From contig CALKBX010000019.1 of assembly GCA_937775205.1 (NCBI GenBank), positions 1 to 64,000 on the forward strand: a stretch of DNA of 64,000 nucleotides, in the 5' to 3' direction. The notes below the pieces were generated by a model. It ran no database searches. It saw only the letters and a program-made list of their open reading frames with translations, and was not told the DNA's origin. Below are positions 48,363 to 56,276 of this stretch, piece by piece. Numbering within the stretch: position 1 is the stretch's first letter; the number at the start of each line of letters is the position of its first letter. The stretch is from an uncultured Verrucomicrobiae bacterium (GTDB lineage Bacteria > Verrucomicrobiota > Verrucomicrobiia > Limisphaerales > UBA1100). The position numbers and the translations under genes were made by a program.

Positions 48363-48410
48363 GGCGGTTCGTGTGGTTCATGGAAGCAGGAAAGTATCAC
48401 TGCCGCCGCC

Positions 48411-48479
48411 TGATGGCAACCACGCCCTCACCAAGGCACAGATTACCGAACTTCAAAAGGCGTTGCCCAAGTGCAGAAT
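48411..48479 (+). pseudogene. Fragment of LRR gene (C-terminal repeat)
   Basis: Translates to DGNHALTKAQITELQKALPK then CRI, the same C-terminal tail as the intact LRR protein at 51308 (ALTKAQIDQLQKALPKCKI). It has no start codon and no other repeats. It lies in the intergenic stretch between DUF1573 and the pilin-like gene. Confidence 0.65.
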
Positions 48480-48948
48480 CGGCAGTAACCCCATTGCACC
48501 TCCAGTGCGATGGCGACGCTTCATAATTCGAATTGAAGGCCCATTGCCTTGACAAGAGCAAGCCAGATGTGTCGCAAAATGACATAAAATATACGCAAAT
48601 AAGCGTAACAATGTAATCGCCATTATCTGGGATTCTTCTACGATAATTCCGGATTAAGTCGGTTGGAAACAGTTGTCGCCAAGCGTTGGTGGGGAATGGC
48701 ACGGCAGTTGCTTTAATTGCAAGTGCGATTGATTTTAGAATATCGCACCCAGTTTCCGGTTAAAATTGTGGATATAGTAACGAGCAGGCCCTTTAGGGCG
48801 CGTGATCTTCACGCATATATATTAAATAACACGCTGTTTTATCCAGAGTTTAATCGGAATCGACCTGCTATCAAAATAATGTGCGAGTACGATGAAGTTT
48901 TAAACTGAACCCGCTGTGGCCATTCACAGCAAAGAAAGACATACCCCC
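48480..48948 (+). other. AT-rich promoter and leader region of the pilin-CBM gene
   Basis: About 470 nt with no convincing gene. A 63-codon open frame at 48717-48908 is AT-rich with no leader or family match and I do not accept it. The region contains a sigma-54-type promoter (48697), a long leader and a hairpin (48913-48930, GCTGTG/CACAGC) 18 nt before the pilin start, close enough to influence ribosome access. Confidence 0.6.
48697..48712 (+). promoter_or_regulatory. Sigma-54 (RpoN) -24/-12 promoter
   Basis: TGGCACGGCAGTTGCT matches the consensus TGGCAC-N5-TTGC(A/T) exactly, with GG and GC 12 nt apart. It points toward the pilin-CBM gene 240 nt downstream. Sigma-54 control of pilin genes is well known in other bacteria. 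It would need an enhancer-binding activator, for which no gene is seen in this window. Confidence 0.75.
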
Positions 48949-50084
48949 ATGAAAAAATCCCATCCATCGACAGCCTCAGGCCTTCACCCTCATTGAGTTG
49001 CTGGTAGTCATTGCCATCATCGGAATATTGGCGTCAATGCTGCTGCCGGCACTGGCACGAGCGAAAGCGAAAGCGGCTCGGGTCAAATGCGTGAACAATC
49101 TTGCGCAGATGGGTAAGGCTCTTATCGGATTTTCCCACGACAACGACCAACGGTTGCCTTGGCAGCTCACCCCTAGGGGGGTAAGCAACCACTATGGCGG
49201 AAACTATACGGAAGATCTGGGCTCCATCTACTCTCTCGCCGCGATGAAGAGCGAATTGCAAACCTGCCAAAATATTGTGGTCGCCTTGCGATGCGGAAAG
49301 GCAAGCAGCCAATGAAGCGGCGCAGGGCAACTGGAGCCAATACAGCACACTCAATAATCGGCGCATGGGAGGCGAGGCAACCAGTTATCTGCTGGGAGTG
49401 GGCGGAGACACCGGTCGGCCTTCCACAGTTCTGGCAACCACGCGTAATCTTTCCGCCTGCGACTTGGCCTCCGCCCATTGGTCGGGCGCGGATGAGAATC
49501 CGATTCCCGATAATGCCATGTCCGGCTTGAACAAGTCGCAGGGCCAGCTCGTGCGTGCCGATGGCAGCGCCATGCAGTCCACTGACGCTGATTTGGGGTT
49601 ATCAGGGAAAACAGTAAAGGGCCACATTAATTCCGCCGGCGGTGTTACTATGGGCAAAGCTGTCACGCATCTGATTGGTTGTGACAGTGCCGGCGGTGGT
49701 AACACCTATCAAGCGGAAGAAGCAAGCATGAGCGGAGGGTGCCGCCCCATGACCGTCCATGCAGGGTACAATGGAACGGGTTTTACCGACTTCCCAACTA
49801 GAAATGGCGTTCTTGAATTCACGGGCGTCGATGGCGGCGAAGGCGGAAGCTGTACCATGACAGTGCGCTATTCATTAGCACGTGGTAGTCGAACCGCCGA
49901 CCTCTCTGTGAATGGTTCCAACGAGACGATCACTTGTACGAGTACCGGATCTCCAGCATGGAAGAAATGGGGAACGATGAGCAAAACTATCACATTGAAA
50001 CCTGGCAAGAGCAATTCGATCAAAATCACATCATCCGGGCAGGATTGGGGGAACACAGACGAAATCACGATCGTACTTCCCTAG
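48949..50084 (+). CDS. Pilin-like protein fused to CBM6/CBM35-like carbohydrate-binding module (two frame breaks)
   Basis: About 378 codons. Start ATG 48949 (MKKSHPSTA), then after one extra base near 48977 the prepilin motif [20 protein letters not shown] and a pilin helix. A second break near 49280 links SELQTCQNI to SPCDAERQAANEAAQGNW. The central part has a pseudopilin-like GADENPIPDN region. The C-terminal about 125 residues (YQAEEASMSGG, GYNGTGFTDFPTRNGVLEF, CTMTVRYSLARGSRTADLSV, KTITLKPGKSNSIKI) match the jelly-roll of CBM6/35. The protein should thus sit on the cell surface with a glycan-binding tip. A sigma-54-type promoter lies upstream. Confidence 0.75.
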
Positions 50085-50319
50085 TTGAGAGCTAAAATAA
50101 TATTAAGCAGCCTCTACTTCAACCTGGACAAGATTGTCGTCAAGACACTGCGCCCGAATGGCTCGAAGCAAATGCACTGAAATTCTCCGACCCAACCGAA
50201 CCCGATGAGAGCGACCGCTAGGCAGCTTTCGCAGCTCGTGGAGTAATATAACTATCAAACACCGCCCGGATGCCTCCGAAGGCATCTGGGGGGGGTGCAA
50301 CCCAACCAATCCAATCAAT

Positions 50320-50982
50320 ATGACAGAAAAAAACAGACCTATGGTCACCCAAAATCCAAAAGCAGTTTCACCCTCCCCTGAAAAGTTTCCTTCCGCAGCC
50401 CCCGTTTGGCGTGTGGGCATGGTGCTTCTCGTATGCGTGGCCCTTTTTGCCGGGTGCGGCGGCAGCGGCAGCGGCAGCGGCGATCCTCAATTGGATGAAG
50501 CCCTGGAAAAACTTGAGAGCACTTCAGAGACTGAACGCTTGGCTGGGCTCACCGCTCTCTCGGAAATGGGGCACAAGCCAAAGCCGCACGCCGACAAGGT
50601 TGCCGCGGTCCTGAAGGACACTTCCCCGGAAGTGCGCTCTCTTGCGGCTTTACTTCTCGGCAACTGGGGCTGGGAGCACAGCTCCCCGGAAACGGTGAAG
50701 AAGTTGGGCGCTATGGCCTCCGGTGATAAGGACGCAGATGCGCGGTCCAGCGCGCTTCTGACCCTTTCGAGGCTCGGTGCCAATGATGAGTTCGCAAAAG
50801 TCGTCAAGGGGATTCTCGCGGGTGACGATGCCGACTTGAAAAGTGAAACCTTGATGATTATGGGAGAGTCGGCGAGCAAGGAGTCCGTGACCGCTGTGAA
50901 AGCGGAATTGGAGGCTGTTGCCGGCGGCTCAGACAAGGACCTGGCCGATGAAGCCAAGATAGCCCTGGAGATGATCAAGTAA
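50320..50982 (+). CDS. Lipoprotein with HEAT-like repeats
   Basis: The 220-aa protein has a long N-terminus before the lipobox (VCVALFAGCGG, Cys about 46), so translation may in fact start at the ATG at 50419. The signal peptide is followed by a Gly/Ser linker and HEAT-like helical pairs (EKLESTSETERLAGLTALSE, KVAAVLKDTSPEVRSLAALL, DADARSSALLTLSRLGANDE). No enzymatic motif. It probably sits on the inner face of the outer membrane as a protein-binding scaffold. A strong terminator follows at 51007. Confidence 0.75.
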   Translation: MTEKNRPMVTQNPKAVSPSPEKFPSAAPVWRVGMVLLVCVALFAGCGGSGSGSGDPQLDEALEKLESTSETERLAGLTALSEMGHKPKPHADKVAAVLKDTSPEVRSLAALLLGNWGWEHSSPETVKKLGAMASGDKDADARSSALLTLSRLGANDEFAKVVKGILAGDDADLKSETLMIMGESASKESVTAVKAELEAVAGGSDKDLADEAKIALEMIK

Positions 50983-51006
50983 TAAACCGGCTGAATCTAG
51001 AAGACC

Positions 51007-51046
51007 AACCCGGGCAGGAGGCCAAAAAACCTGTCCGGGGTTTTTC
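51007..51046 (+). terminator. Intrinsic terminator after the HEAT lipoprotein gene
   Basis: AACCCGGGCAGG pairs with CCTGTCCGGGGTT (12 bp with one bulged G and one G-T pair) around an 11-nt loop, followed by TTTTT. It lies about 25 nt after the stop at 50982. Confidence 0.85.
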
Positions 51047-51061
51047 TATTTCAAGTTCAGG

Positions 51062-51144
51062 ATCGTATTCACGCTGGCCGGCGACAGTCAGGCTGAACGA
51101 CTTCCGCCAGCGTTTTTCTCTCGGTACGGTTGGTAGTGCCTCTA
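51062..51144 (+). repeat. Duplicated 3' end of the thioredoxin-like gene
   Basis: 83 bp matching 42082-42164 with only two mismatches, starting at ATCGTATTCACGCTGG and ending past the stop codon at GTAGTGCCTCTA. It includes the end of the coding sequence plus some nucleotides after the stop. No promoter or start, so it is a fragment of a second copy. Confidence 0.85.
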
Positions 51145-51154
51145 ACCAAAAAGA

Positions 51155-51230
51155 TGACCCCTGACCAAATCTCGGAACGCCAGAAACTTTCCCGCGAGAC
51201 GGTAAAAAAGAATCCGAAGCTGTTGAAATA
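51155..51230 (+). pseudogene. Possible fragment of a Sel1-repeat-type protein tail
   Basis: Translates to MTPDQISERQKLSRETVKKN then PKLLK and a stop. The opening MTPxQIxExQKLSRE resembles the end of Sel1-repeat proteins in this phylum. It follows directly on the duplicated fragment. No start signal or leader. Confidence 0.35.
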
Positions 51231-51307
51231 GCTACCCCCTTCCGCCTCTTCTCCAGCCTCCCCCAACAGCATTTACACCCGTGCCTGTGAGGCGTAGGGT
51301 GGCGGGC

Positions 51308-51727
51308 ATGAAGCAGATTCTCTTGATGATTGCGGTGGTGGCGGGCCAATCCGTCTTGGCGGCGGACAAGATTGAGGTGTGCGTCCAGTTAACCAAGGAG
51401 CAATCTGCCAAGGTCATTGAGGCGACGATTCGTGAGAAAATCAATAAACCCAAAGGCGTACTCGCCAAGACGGACTTTGAGAAGGTGGCGAAACTCCTGA
51501 ACCTCCAAGACCAGCAACTGACTGATGTGAAGGGGCTGGAAAAGCTCACGCAGTTAAAGGAACTGCATCTCGGTGGCAATCAACTGACCGATACGAAGGG
51601 GCTGGAGAAGCTTACGAAGTTAAGGGTGCTGAATCTCGAAGACAACCTCGCCCTCACCAAGGCGCAGATTGATCAACTGCAAAAAGCGTTACCCAAGTGT
51701 AAAATTTACAACGACGCCAAAAAGTGA
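51308..51727 (+). CDS. Secreted leucine-rich-repeat protein
   Basis: The 139-aa protein starts at ATG 51308 with MKQILLMIAVVAGQSVLAAD, a signal peptide nearly identical in DNA and protein to that of the thioredoxin-like gene at 40957. The mature part has a helical segment (LTKEQSAKVIEATIREKINK) followed by repeats NLQDQQLTDVKGLEKLTQLK, ELHLGGNQLTDTKGLEKLTK and LRVLNLEDNLALTKAQIDQL, then a tail QKALPKCKIYNDAKK. Two or three LRRs are too few for a full solenoid, so this looks like a shortened member of an expanding family. Fragments of relatives lie at 48411 and 52231. Confidence 0.78.
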   Translation: MKQILLMIAVVAGQSVLAADKIEVCVQLTKEQSAKVIEATIREKINKPKGVLAKTDFEKVAKLLNLQDQQLTDVKGLEKLTQLKELHLGGNQLTDTKGLEKLTKLRVLNLEDNLALTKAQIDQLQKALPKCKIYNDAKK

Positions 51728-51787
51728 CTCCATCCTCCCCGTGAAAGTCCTTGAGTGGGCGTGGCGGGGTGAGTAGGCTGCGAAGCA

Positions 51788-51850
51788 ATGAAAACAGCCC
51801 TCATAACTTTGCCGCTGTGCCTATATGCGGTTCAAGCTGCAGGTGATTGA
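51788..51850 (+). other. Orphan signal-peptide leader (20 codons)
   Basis: ATG 51788 encodes MKTALITLPLCLYAVQAAGD and a stop that is directly followed by the ATG of the release-factor-like gene at 51851. It has the form of a secretion leader without a mature protein. The sequence may be a leftover of a deleted secreted gene, or a very short upstream ORF. Confidence 0.4.
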
Positions 51851-52198
51851 ATGATTTCCATTCCCGATTCCAACGCGGACCTGTCAAAGCAATGCGATGT
51901 CCAAACATTTCGCGCATCCGCAAAAGGCGGCCAGCACGTCAATAAAACCGAGAGCGCGGTACGGATCACACACCGGAAAACGAAAATCGTTGTGATCTGT
52001 CAGGATGAACGCAGTCAGTACCGCAACAAGCAAATTGCATTTTCTCGGCTACGGAAAAAACTGGAAGCGTTAAACAAAAAACGAAAAAAGAGAATTCCTA
52101 CCCGAGCCACCCGAGGCTCCAAAGAAAGGCGGCTTAAGGCCAAAAAGAATCAATCAACAAAAAAGGACTTCCGCAAAAGGCTTTTTGGGGAGGAGTAA
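51851..52198 (+). CDS. Peptide chain release factor-like protein (RF-1/ArfB-type GGQ domain)
   Basis: The 115-aa protein carries [20 protein letters not shown], with the GGQ loop (about 25) that triggers peptidyl-tRNA hydrolysis, followed by a basic C-terminal tail rich in Lys and Arg ([20 protein letters not shown]). This is the design of stalled-ribosome rescue factors such as ArfB/YaeJ. It lacks the codon-recognition domain of RF1/RF2. It acts in the cytoplasm, in contrast to the secreted genes around it. Confidence 0.87.
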   Translation: MISIPDSNADLSKQCDVQTFRASAKGGQHVNKTESAVRITHRKTKIVVICQDERSQYRNKQIAFSRLRKKLEALNKKRKKRIPTRATRGSKERRLKAKKNQSTKKDFRKRLFGEE

Positions 52199-52230
52199 AC
52201 CAATTGGCATATAACAAAGAAGAGCGACTT

Positions 52231-52347
52231 ATGAAGGGGCTGGAGAAACTGTATCTAGGCGGCAATCAACTGACCTCACCAAGGCACAGATTGCTGAACT
52301 GCAAAAGGCTTTGCCGAATCGCGATATCTTTCAACACCACGAAGTGA
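52231..52347 (+). pseudogene. Fragment of LRR gene
   Basis: MKGLEKLYLGGNQLT is in frame with the LRR repeat of the gene at 51308, then the phase changes and the DNA still matches its tail (CTCACCAAGGCACAGATT, about 52277 on). It is an internally deleted LRR copy. Ends in a stop at 52345-52347. Confidence 0.6.
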
Positions 52348-52585
52348 AAACCCCAAGAGACACGCCGGTATGCATCCCGACGGCTCTTTAGGTTTGGCCC
52401 TTAGGCCGCTTCGTCCTGACGATATTCATCGTCATCCGAAGTATCTGTTTCAGCATTTGCCGCAGGCTGGCTTGTCGTGTTATTGCGCGTCAAACCCCTT
52501 GATGATTTCTTTCGTTGGCTCGGAGTCAGGAGTTTGGGGGGGAATTCAGTTGTCCCCCATGGACCGCCCGATTACAATTTTTCGC
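52348..52585. other. Intergenic region before GH16 gene; nothing assigned
   Basis: About 240 nt. An open frame runs through it in the GH16 phase (from 52370), but the sequence before the signal peptide at 52586 shows no domain. I see no promoter I would defend. Confidence 0.4.
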
Positions 52586-53383
52586 ATGAGAATTTACTTC
52601 TGCGCCCTGCTACTTTGCCTGAATTCAATTACAGCCATTTCGGCTGAGAAATGGAAATTAGTGTGGTCCGATGAATTCAATGGCAAGCAACTCGATTACT
52701 CGAAATGGGGCGTGAAGGAAAATGCATTCGGAGGCGGCAATCACGAATTGCAGATTTACACCGACCGCAAAAAAAATATTCGTGTGGAAAACGGGCGGCT
52801 GATCATTGAGGCACACAAAGATAACGCGCAGATTGCCGGGACCCAACGGCAGTTTTCTTCGGGGAGCATCCGCACCAAGCACCGCGGTGACTGGTGCTAT
52901 GGCAAATTCGAAATCCGCGCCAAGCTGCCCGCCGGCCAGGGCCTTTGGCCCGCTATTTGGATGCTGCCCACCCACGACGTTTTTGGTTCTTGGGCGGCCA
53001 GTGGCGAGATTGACATCATGGAATTTCGTGGCCACGAACCGAATACGTATCACGGCACACTTCATTTCGGTGGCTTGTGGCCGAATAACCGGCAATCCAC
53101 CGGCAAGCTCAAGTTGGCGGAAGGAAACTTCACAGATGTCTTTCGCACCTTTGGCATCGAGTGGGAAGCCGGAGAAATTCGCTGGTATCTCGACGGCAAG
53201 CTCTGGCAAACAAAAAAGAAATGGGACACCGTGGGCGGGAAGTTCCCCGCGCCCTTTACTGAGCAATTTCACCTCGTGTTGAATCTTGCAGTAGGGGGGA
53301 AATTCCCGGGGAATCCTAATGCTCAGACGTCATTTCCGTCTAAAATGGAAGTGGACTGGGTACGCGTGTATCAGCGGAAGTAG
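52586..53383 (+). CDS. GH16 family glycoside hydrolase (laminarinase/beta-glucanase-like), exported
   Basis: Cleaves beta-1,3- or beta-1,3/1,4-linked glycans outside the cell. Start at ATG 52586 with a signal peptide (YFCALLLCLNSITAIS); a longer open frame to 52370 is not needed. The 265-aa beta-jelly-roll has KLVWSDEFNGKQLDYSKW near the start, the catalytic E-x-D-x-x-E in SGEIDIMEFRG (about 139-144), and GLWPAIWMLP. C-terminal sequence ends DWVRVYQRK. No carbohydrate-binding module is attached. Near other glycan genes (sulfatases, pilin-CBM), it supports polysaccharide degradation. Confidence 0.94.
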   Translation: MRIYFCALLLCLNSITAISAEKWKLVWSDEFNGKQLDYSKWGVKENAFGGGNHELQIYTDRKKNIRVENGRLIIEAHKDNAQIAGTQRQFSSGSIRTKHRGDWCYGKFEIRAKLPAGQGLWPAIWMLPTHDVFGSWAASGEIDIMEFRGHEPNTYHGTLHFGGLWPNNRQSTGKLKLAEGNFTDVFRTFGIEWEAGEIRWYLDGKLWQTKKKWDTVGGKFPAPFTEQFHLVLNLAVGGKFPGNPNAQTSFPSKMEVDWVRVYQRK

Positions 53384-53513
53384 TTTCAATATTCCTGCCG
53401 GATCGAGGCTAGGAAACTCAATATCACCGATGCTCGCACGGAGCTGATTGGGCAGGCGATTCAAACTGAAACTTATCTTGATGGCGGTGGGTTTGGCTGG
53501 GAGGCTCTCCCGC

Positions 53514-56181
53514 GTGAATCGGATTATTTGGTTACTTGTCTTGGCCGGGTTGACTCTGGATGGCGCAGCGCAGATTCGGCGACCGAATGTGGTTTTTGTG
53601 CTGGCCGACGACTTGGGCTGGGCGGAATTGGGATGTTATGGGAACCGGTTCAACGAGACGCCGAATCTGGACCGGCTGGCGAAGGAGGGGGTGCGGTTTA
53701 CGCATGCGTATGCGGCGGCGCCGGTGTGTTCGCCGTATCGCGCGGCGTTGCTCACGGGGCAGCATCCGGCGCGGGTGGGCATCATCGATTATCTGCGGCC
53801 GAATTCCTCGAACGCGCTGCCGGTCAGCCAAGTGACGTTGCCGGAGATTTTGTCGAAGCACGAGTACGCCACGGGCATGGTGGGCAAGTGGCATCTCACG
53901 GGCTACAAACATCACGGGGCGGAGTTCGAACTGCGGCCAACGGACCATGGCTTTGGCTGGAACACGGGCAGCGAGGTGAAGGGTGTGGGGAACGGGGCGA
54001 ATTTTTTCCCGTACGTGTTTCGCACACAGCCGATCTCGTGGGTCGACCTGCCGAAGAATCGTTTGGGCAAGGGTGAGTATTTGACGGACCGGCTGAATCT
54101 GGAGGCGGTGGAATTCATCGAGCGGAACAAGGACAAGCCATTCTTTCTCTTCCTCAGTCATTTCGCACCGCACACGATTCTCAATGGCCGGCAAGATCTG
54201 GTGGAGAAATATCGTCGCAAGCACAAGCCGGGGCCGAGCGGGCGTGAGAGGTGTTATCTGTGTGAGGACGCCGGGCTGAAGGGCGATGCCGGGCATCACT
54301 GGGCTACGCATCACAATCCACATCTGGCCGCGATGTTGGAGAGCGTTGATGACGGCGTTGGGATGATCGATCGCAAGCTGCGCGAGTTGGGGATTCATCG
54401 GGACACGATCTTCATTTTTAGCAGCGATAACGGCGGAGAGGTGAATGTGACATTGAATGGGCCGTTGCGTGGCGGCAAGAGCCAGCTGTATGAGGGCGGC
54501 ATTCGGGTGCCGTTGATTGTGCGTTGGCCGAATGGCGCTGTGCCCGCCGGGCGCACTTCATCGCAACCGGTTGTGAATCATGATTTTTATCCCACGCTGC
54601 TGGAGGCCGGTGGCGTGCAACCGGATCCGAAGCAGAAGCTGGATGGGGTGTCCATTCTCGAGACGTGGCGGAATCCCGATGTGGCGCCCAAGCGCGAGGC
54701 GTTGCATTGGCATTACCCGCTGGATCGGCCGCATTTTCTCGGCGGCGTTTCCGGTGGGGCAATCCGGGTGGGCGACTGGAAATTGCTCGAGTTCTTCGAT
54801 CCTGCGCGCAAGGGGAAGCACGAGTTGTATAATCTCGCCAAGGATCCATCCGAGAAGACCAACCTTGCGGCGGATGAGCCCAAGCGCGTGCGCGATTTGC
54901 AGGGACGGTTGACGAAGTGGCGGGCTCAAGCGGGCGCGCGTATTCCCTCGCGGCCGTTGCTGGCTGAGCCGCACAACTTGAAGTTTGGCGAACACTTTTC
55001 CGAGGGGCAGGTGAGCAGCCACTGGCATTTCAACAAGGAGTGGCAGGTGGAGAAGGGTGTGCTGCGCCGCAACGAGATTGCCGGCGAAAACAAGCGGCTC
55101 TTTTACAAGGACCCGAATTTCAAGGACGCGCTAGTGCGGTTTGATTTTCGCTTTGATGCCAGAGGATGGCGCGAAGGATCTGCGCCTCGTGACCGGTGCC
55201 TCAGGGCACTACAACACGGTGATCCACATTCGCCGCGATCACTTTTACCTGCAAACCGCGCTCGACCAGCGAGGGCCGTGGTTCTCCATGCGCCACGGCG
55301 AATGCGCGTATGACTTTGAGCCCGGCAAGTGGTACACGATGACGATTGAGTTTATCGGTGACGAGGCGGTGGCGCATCTCGATGCCGAGCATCTTGTTTA
55401 CGCCAAGCACCCGATCATCAACCAGGAACGCACGTACTTTGCGTTGCAGGTGGATCGGGCCGGCGCGTCCTTCGACAACGTACAGGTCTTCAGTGCTCGG
55501 CGGCATCGGGATCGCGAGGCGAACTTGGCGCGCATTCAAAAGGTCGCCGGCCAATTCCCCGTGAAAAAAACGCTCGCCAACGAGTACGAGATTCGCAAGC
55601 GCAATACCCTCGCGCGTTTTCACCTCAACGATCCTGTCTATCGCAAACTGGTGGAGACGGTGGACGTCCTCGATGCCGAGAAGGTCAAGCGCTTCCCCGC
55701 GGTGTTCAGTTCCCACAAGTCGTTCCGCAAGAAAATTGCCGCGCAACGCAAGAAACTTCACGCCGAGGACCCCGTTTACAAGGAGACGCTCTCCGCCACG
55801 CACCGCGCCAACCGCGCGCTGGATGCCTATCTTGTGGAGCAAAATCCAGCCATCGATCAGGGGCCAGCCACCGGCCGCAAGGCTGCTCTCGAGCGGGCCC
55901 GGCAAAAGCATCGGAATGATCCGGCCTACCAGAAACTCACCGCGGTCGCCGAGGCTGCCCAACGCAAACTTGAGGCTGATTATCCCCAGTTGTTTGTCTC
56001 TGACGACGCCATCAAGCAGGAACGCGCCGAGGCCCGCAAGGCGTTGAAGAACGATCCCGCCTACAAGGCGATCACTCAAAAACGCGCCGCTGCTTATCGC
56101 GCCCAACAGGATTATTTGCACAACCGGGACAAGGAACTCGGCAGACTCAAGCAGCGTCTTGACGCGGCGAAACAAAAGTAA
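53514..56181 (+). CDS. Sulfatase with C-terminal LamG/DUF1080-like and coiled-coil region (frameshifted near 55160)
   Basis: About 889 codons. A GTG start at 53514 with GGGAGG about 9 nt upstream gives a signal peptide (IIWLLVLAGLTLDGAAQ); longer alternatives start at 53448 or 53481. The sulfatase part has NVVFVLADDLGWAELGCYG, the formylglycine site CSPYR (Cys about 72), GMVGKWHLTGYKHHG and SSDNGGEVNVTLNGPLRGG. After the sulfatase domain (to about 480) comes a jelly-roll-like domain (FSEGQVSSHWHFNKEWQVEK, then LRLVTGASGHYNTVIHIRRD; one extra base near 55160) and a helical tail with four NDPxY-type repeats. The fused tail is unusual. Probably acts on sulfated glycans. Confidence 0.9.
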
Positions 56182-56191
56182 ACGGCGCAGC

Positions 56192-56207
56192 GCGCTGAAG
56201 ACAGCGC
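56192..56207. repeat. Short palindrome (GCGCTG/CAGCGC) after sulfatase gene
   Basis: A 6-bp stem with an AAGA loop, followed by ATCCTACC. Sits 10 nt after the sulfatase stop. Resembles a REP-type element seen also at 30055 and 61029, though the sequences differ. Confidence 0.35.
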
Positions 56208-56276
56208 ATCCTACCTTCAAGGTGGTTCAAACTGAAACTTGCTTTGATAGCGGCTTTGCGTGTAGTGCCTTCGCGC

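Noticed and set aside
48717-48908. 63-codon ORF after the sigma-54 promoter
   Set aside because: Begins at TTG before the expected transcript start, is AT-rich and lacks a family match; more likely leader sequence.
50103-50319. Minus-strand open region before the HEAT lipoprotein
   Set aside because: Resembles nothing I can name and extends antisense into the lipoprotein; treated as intergenic.
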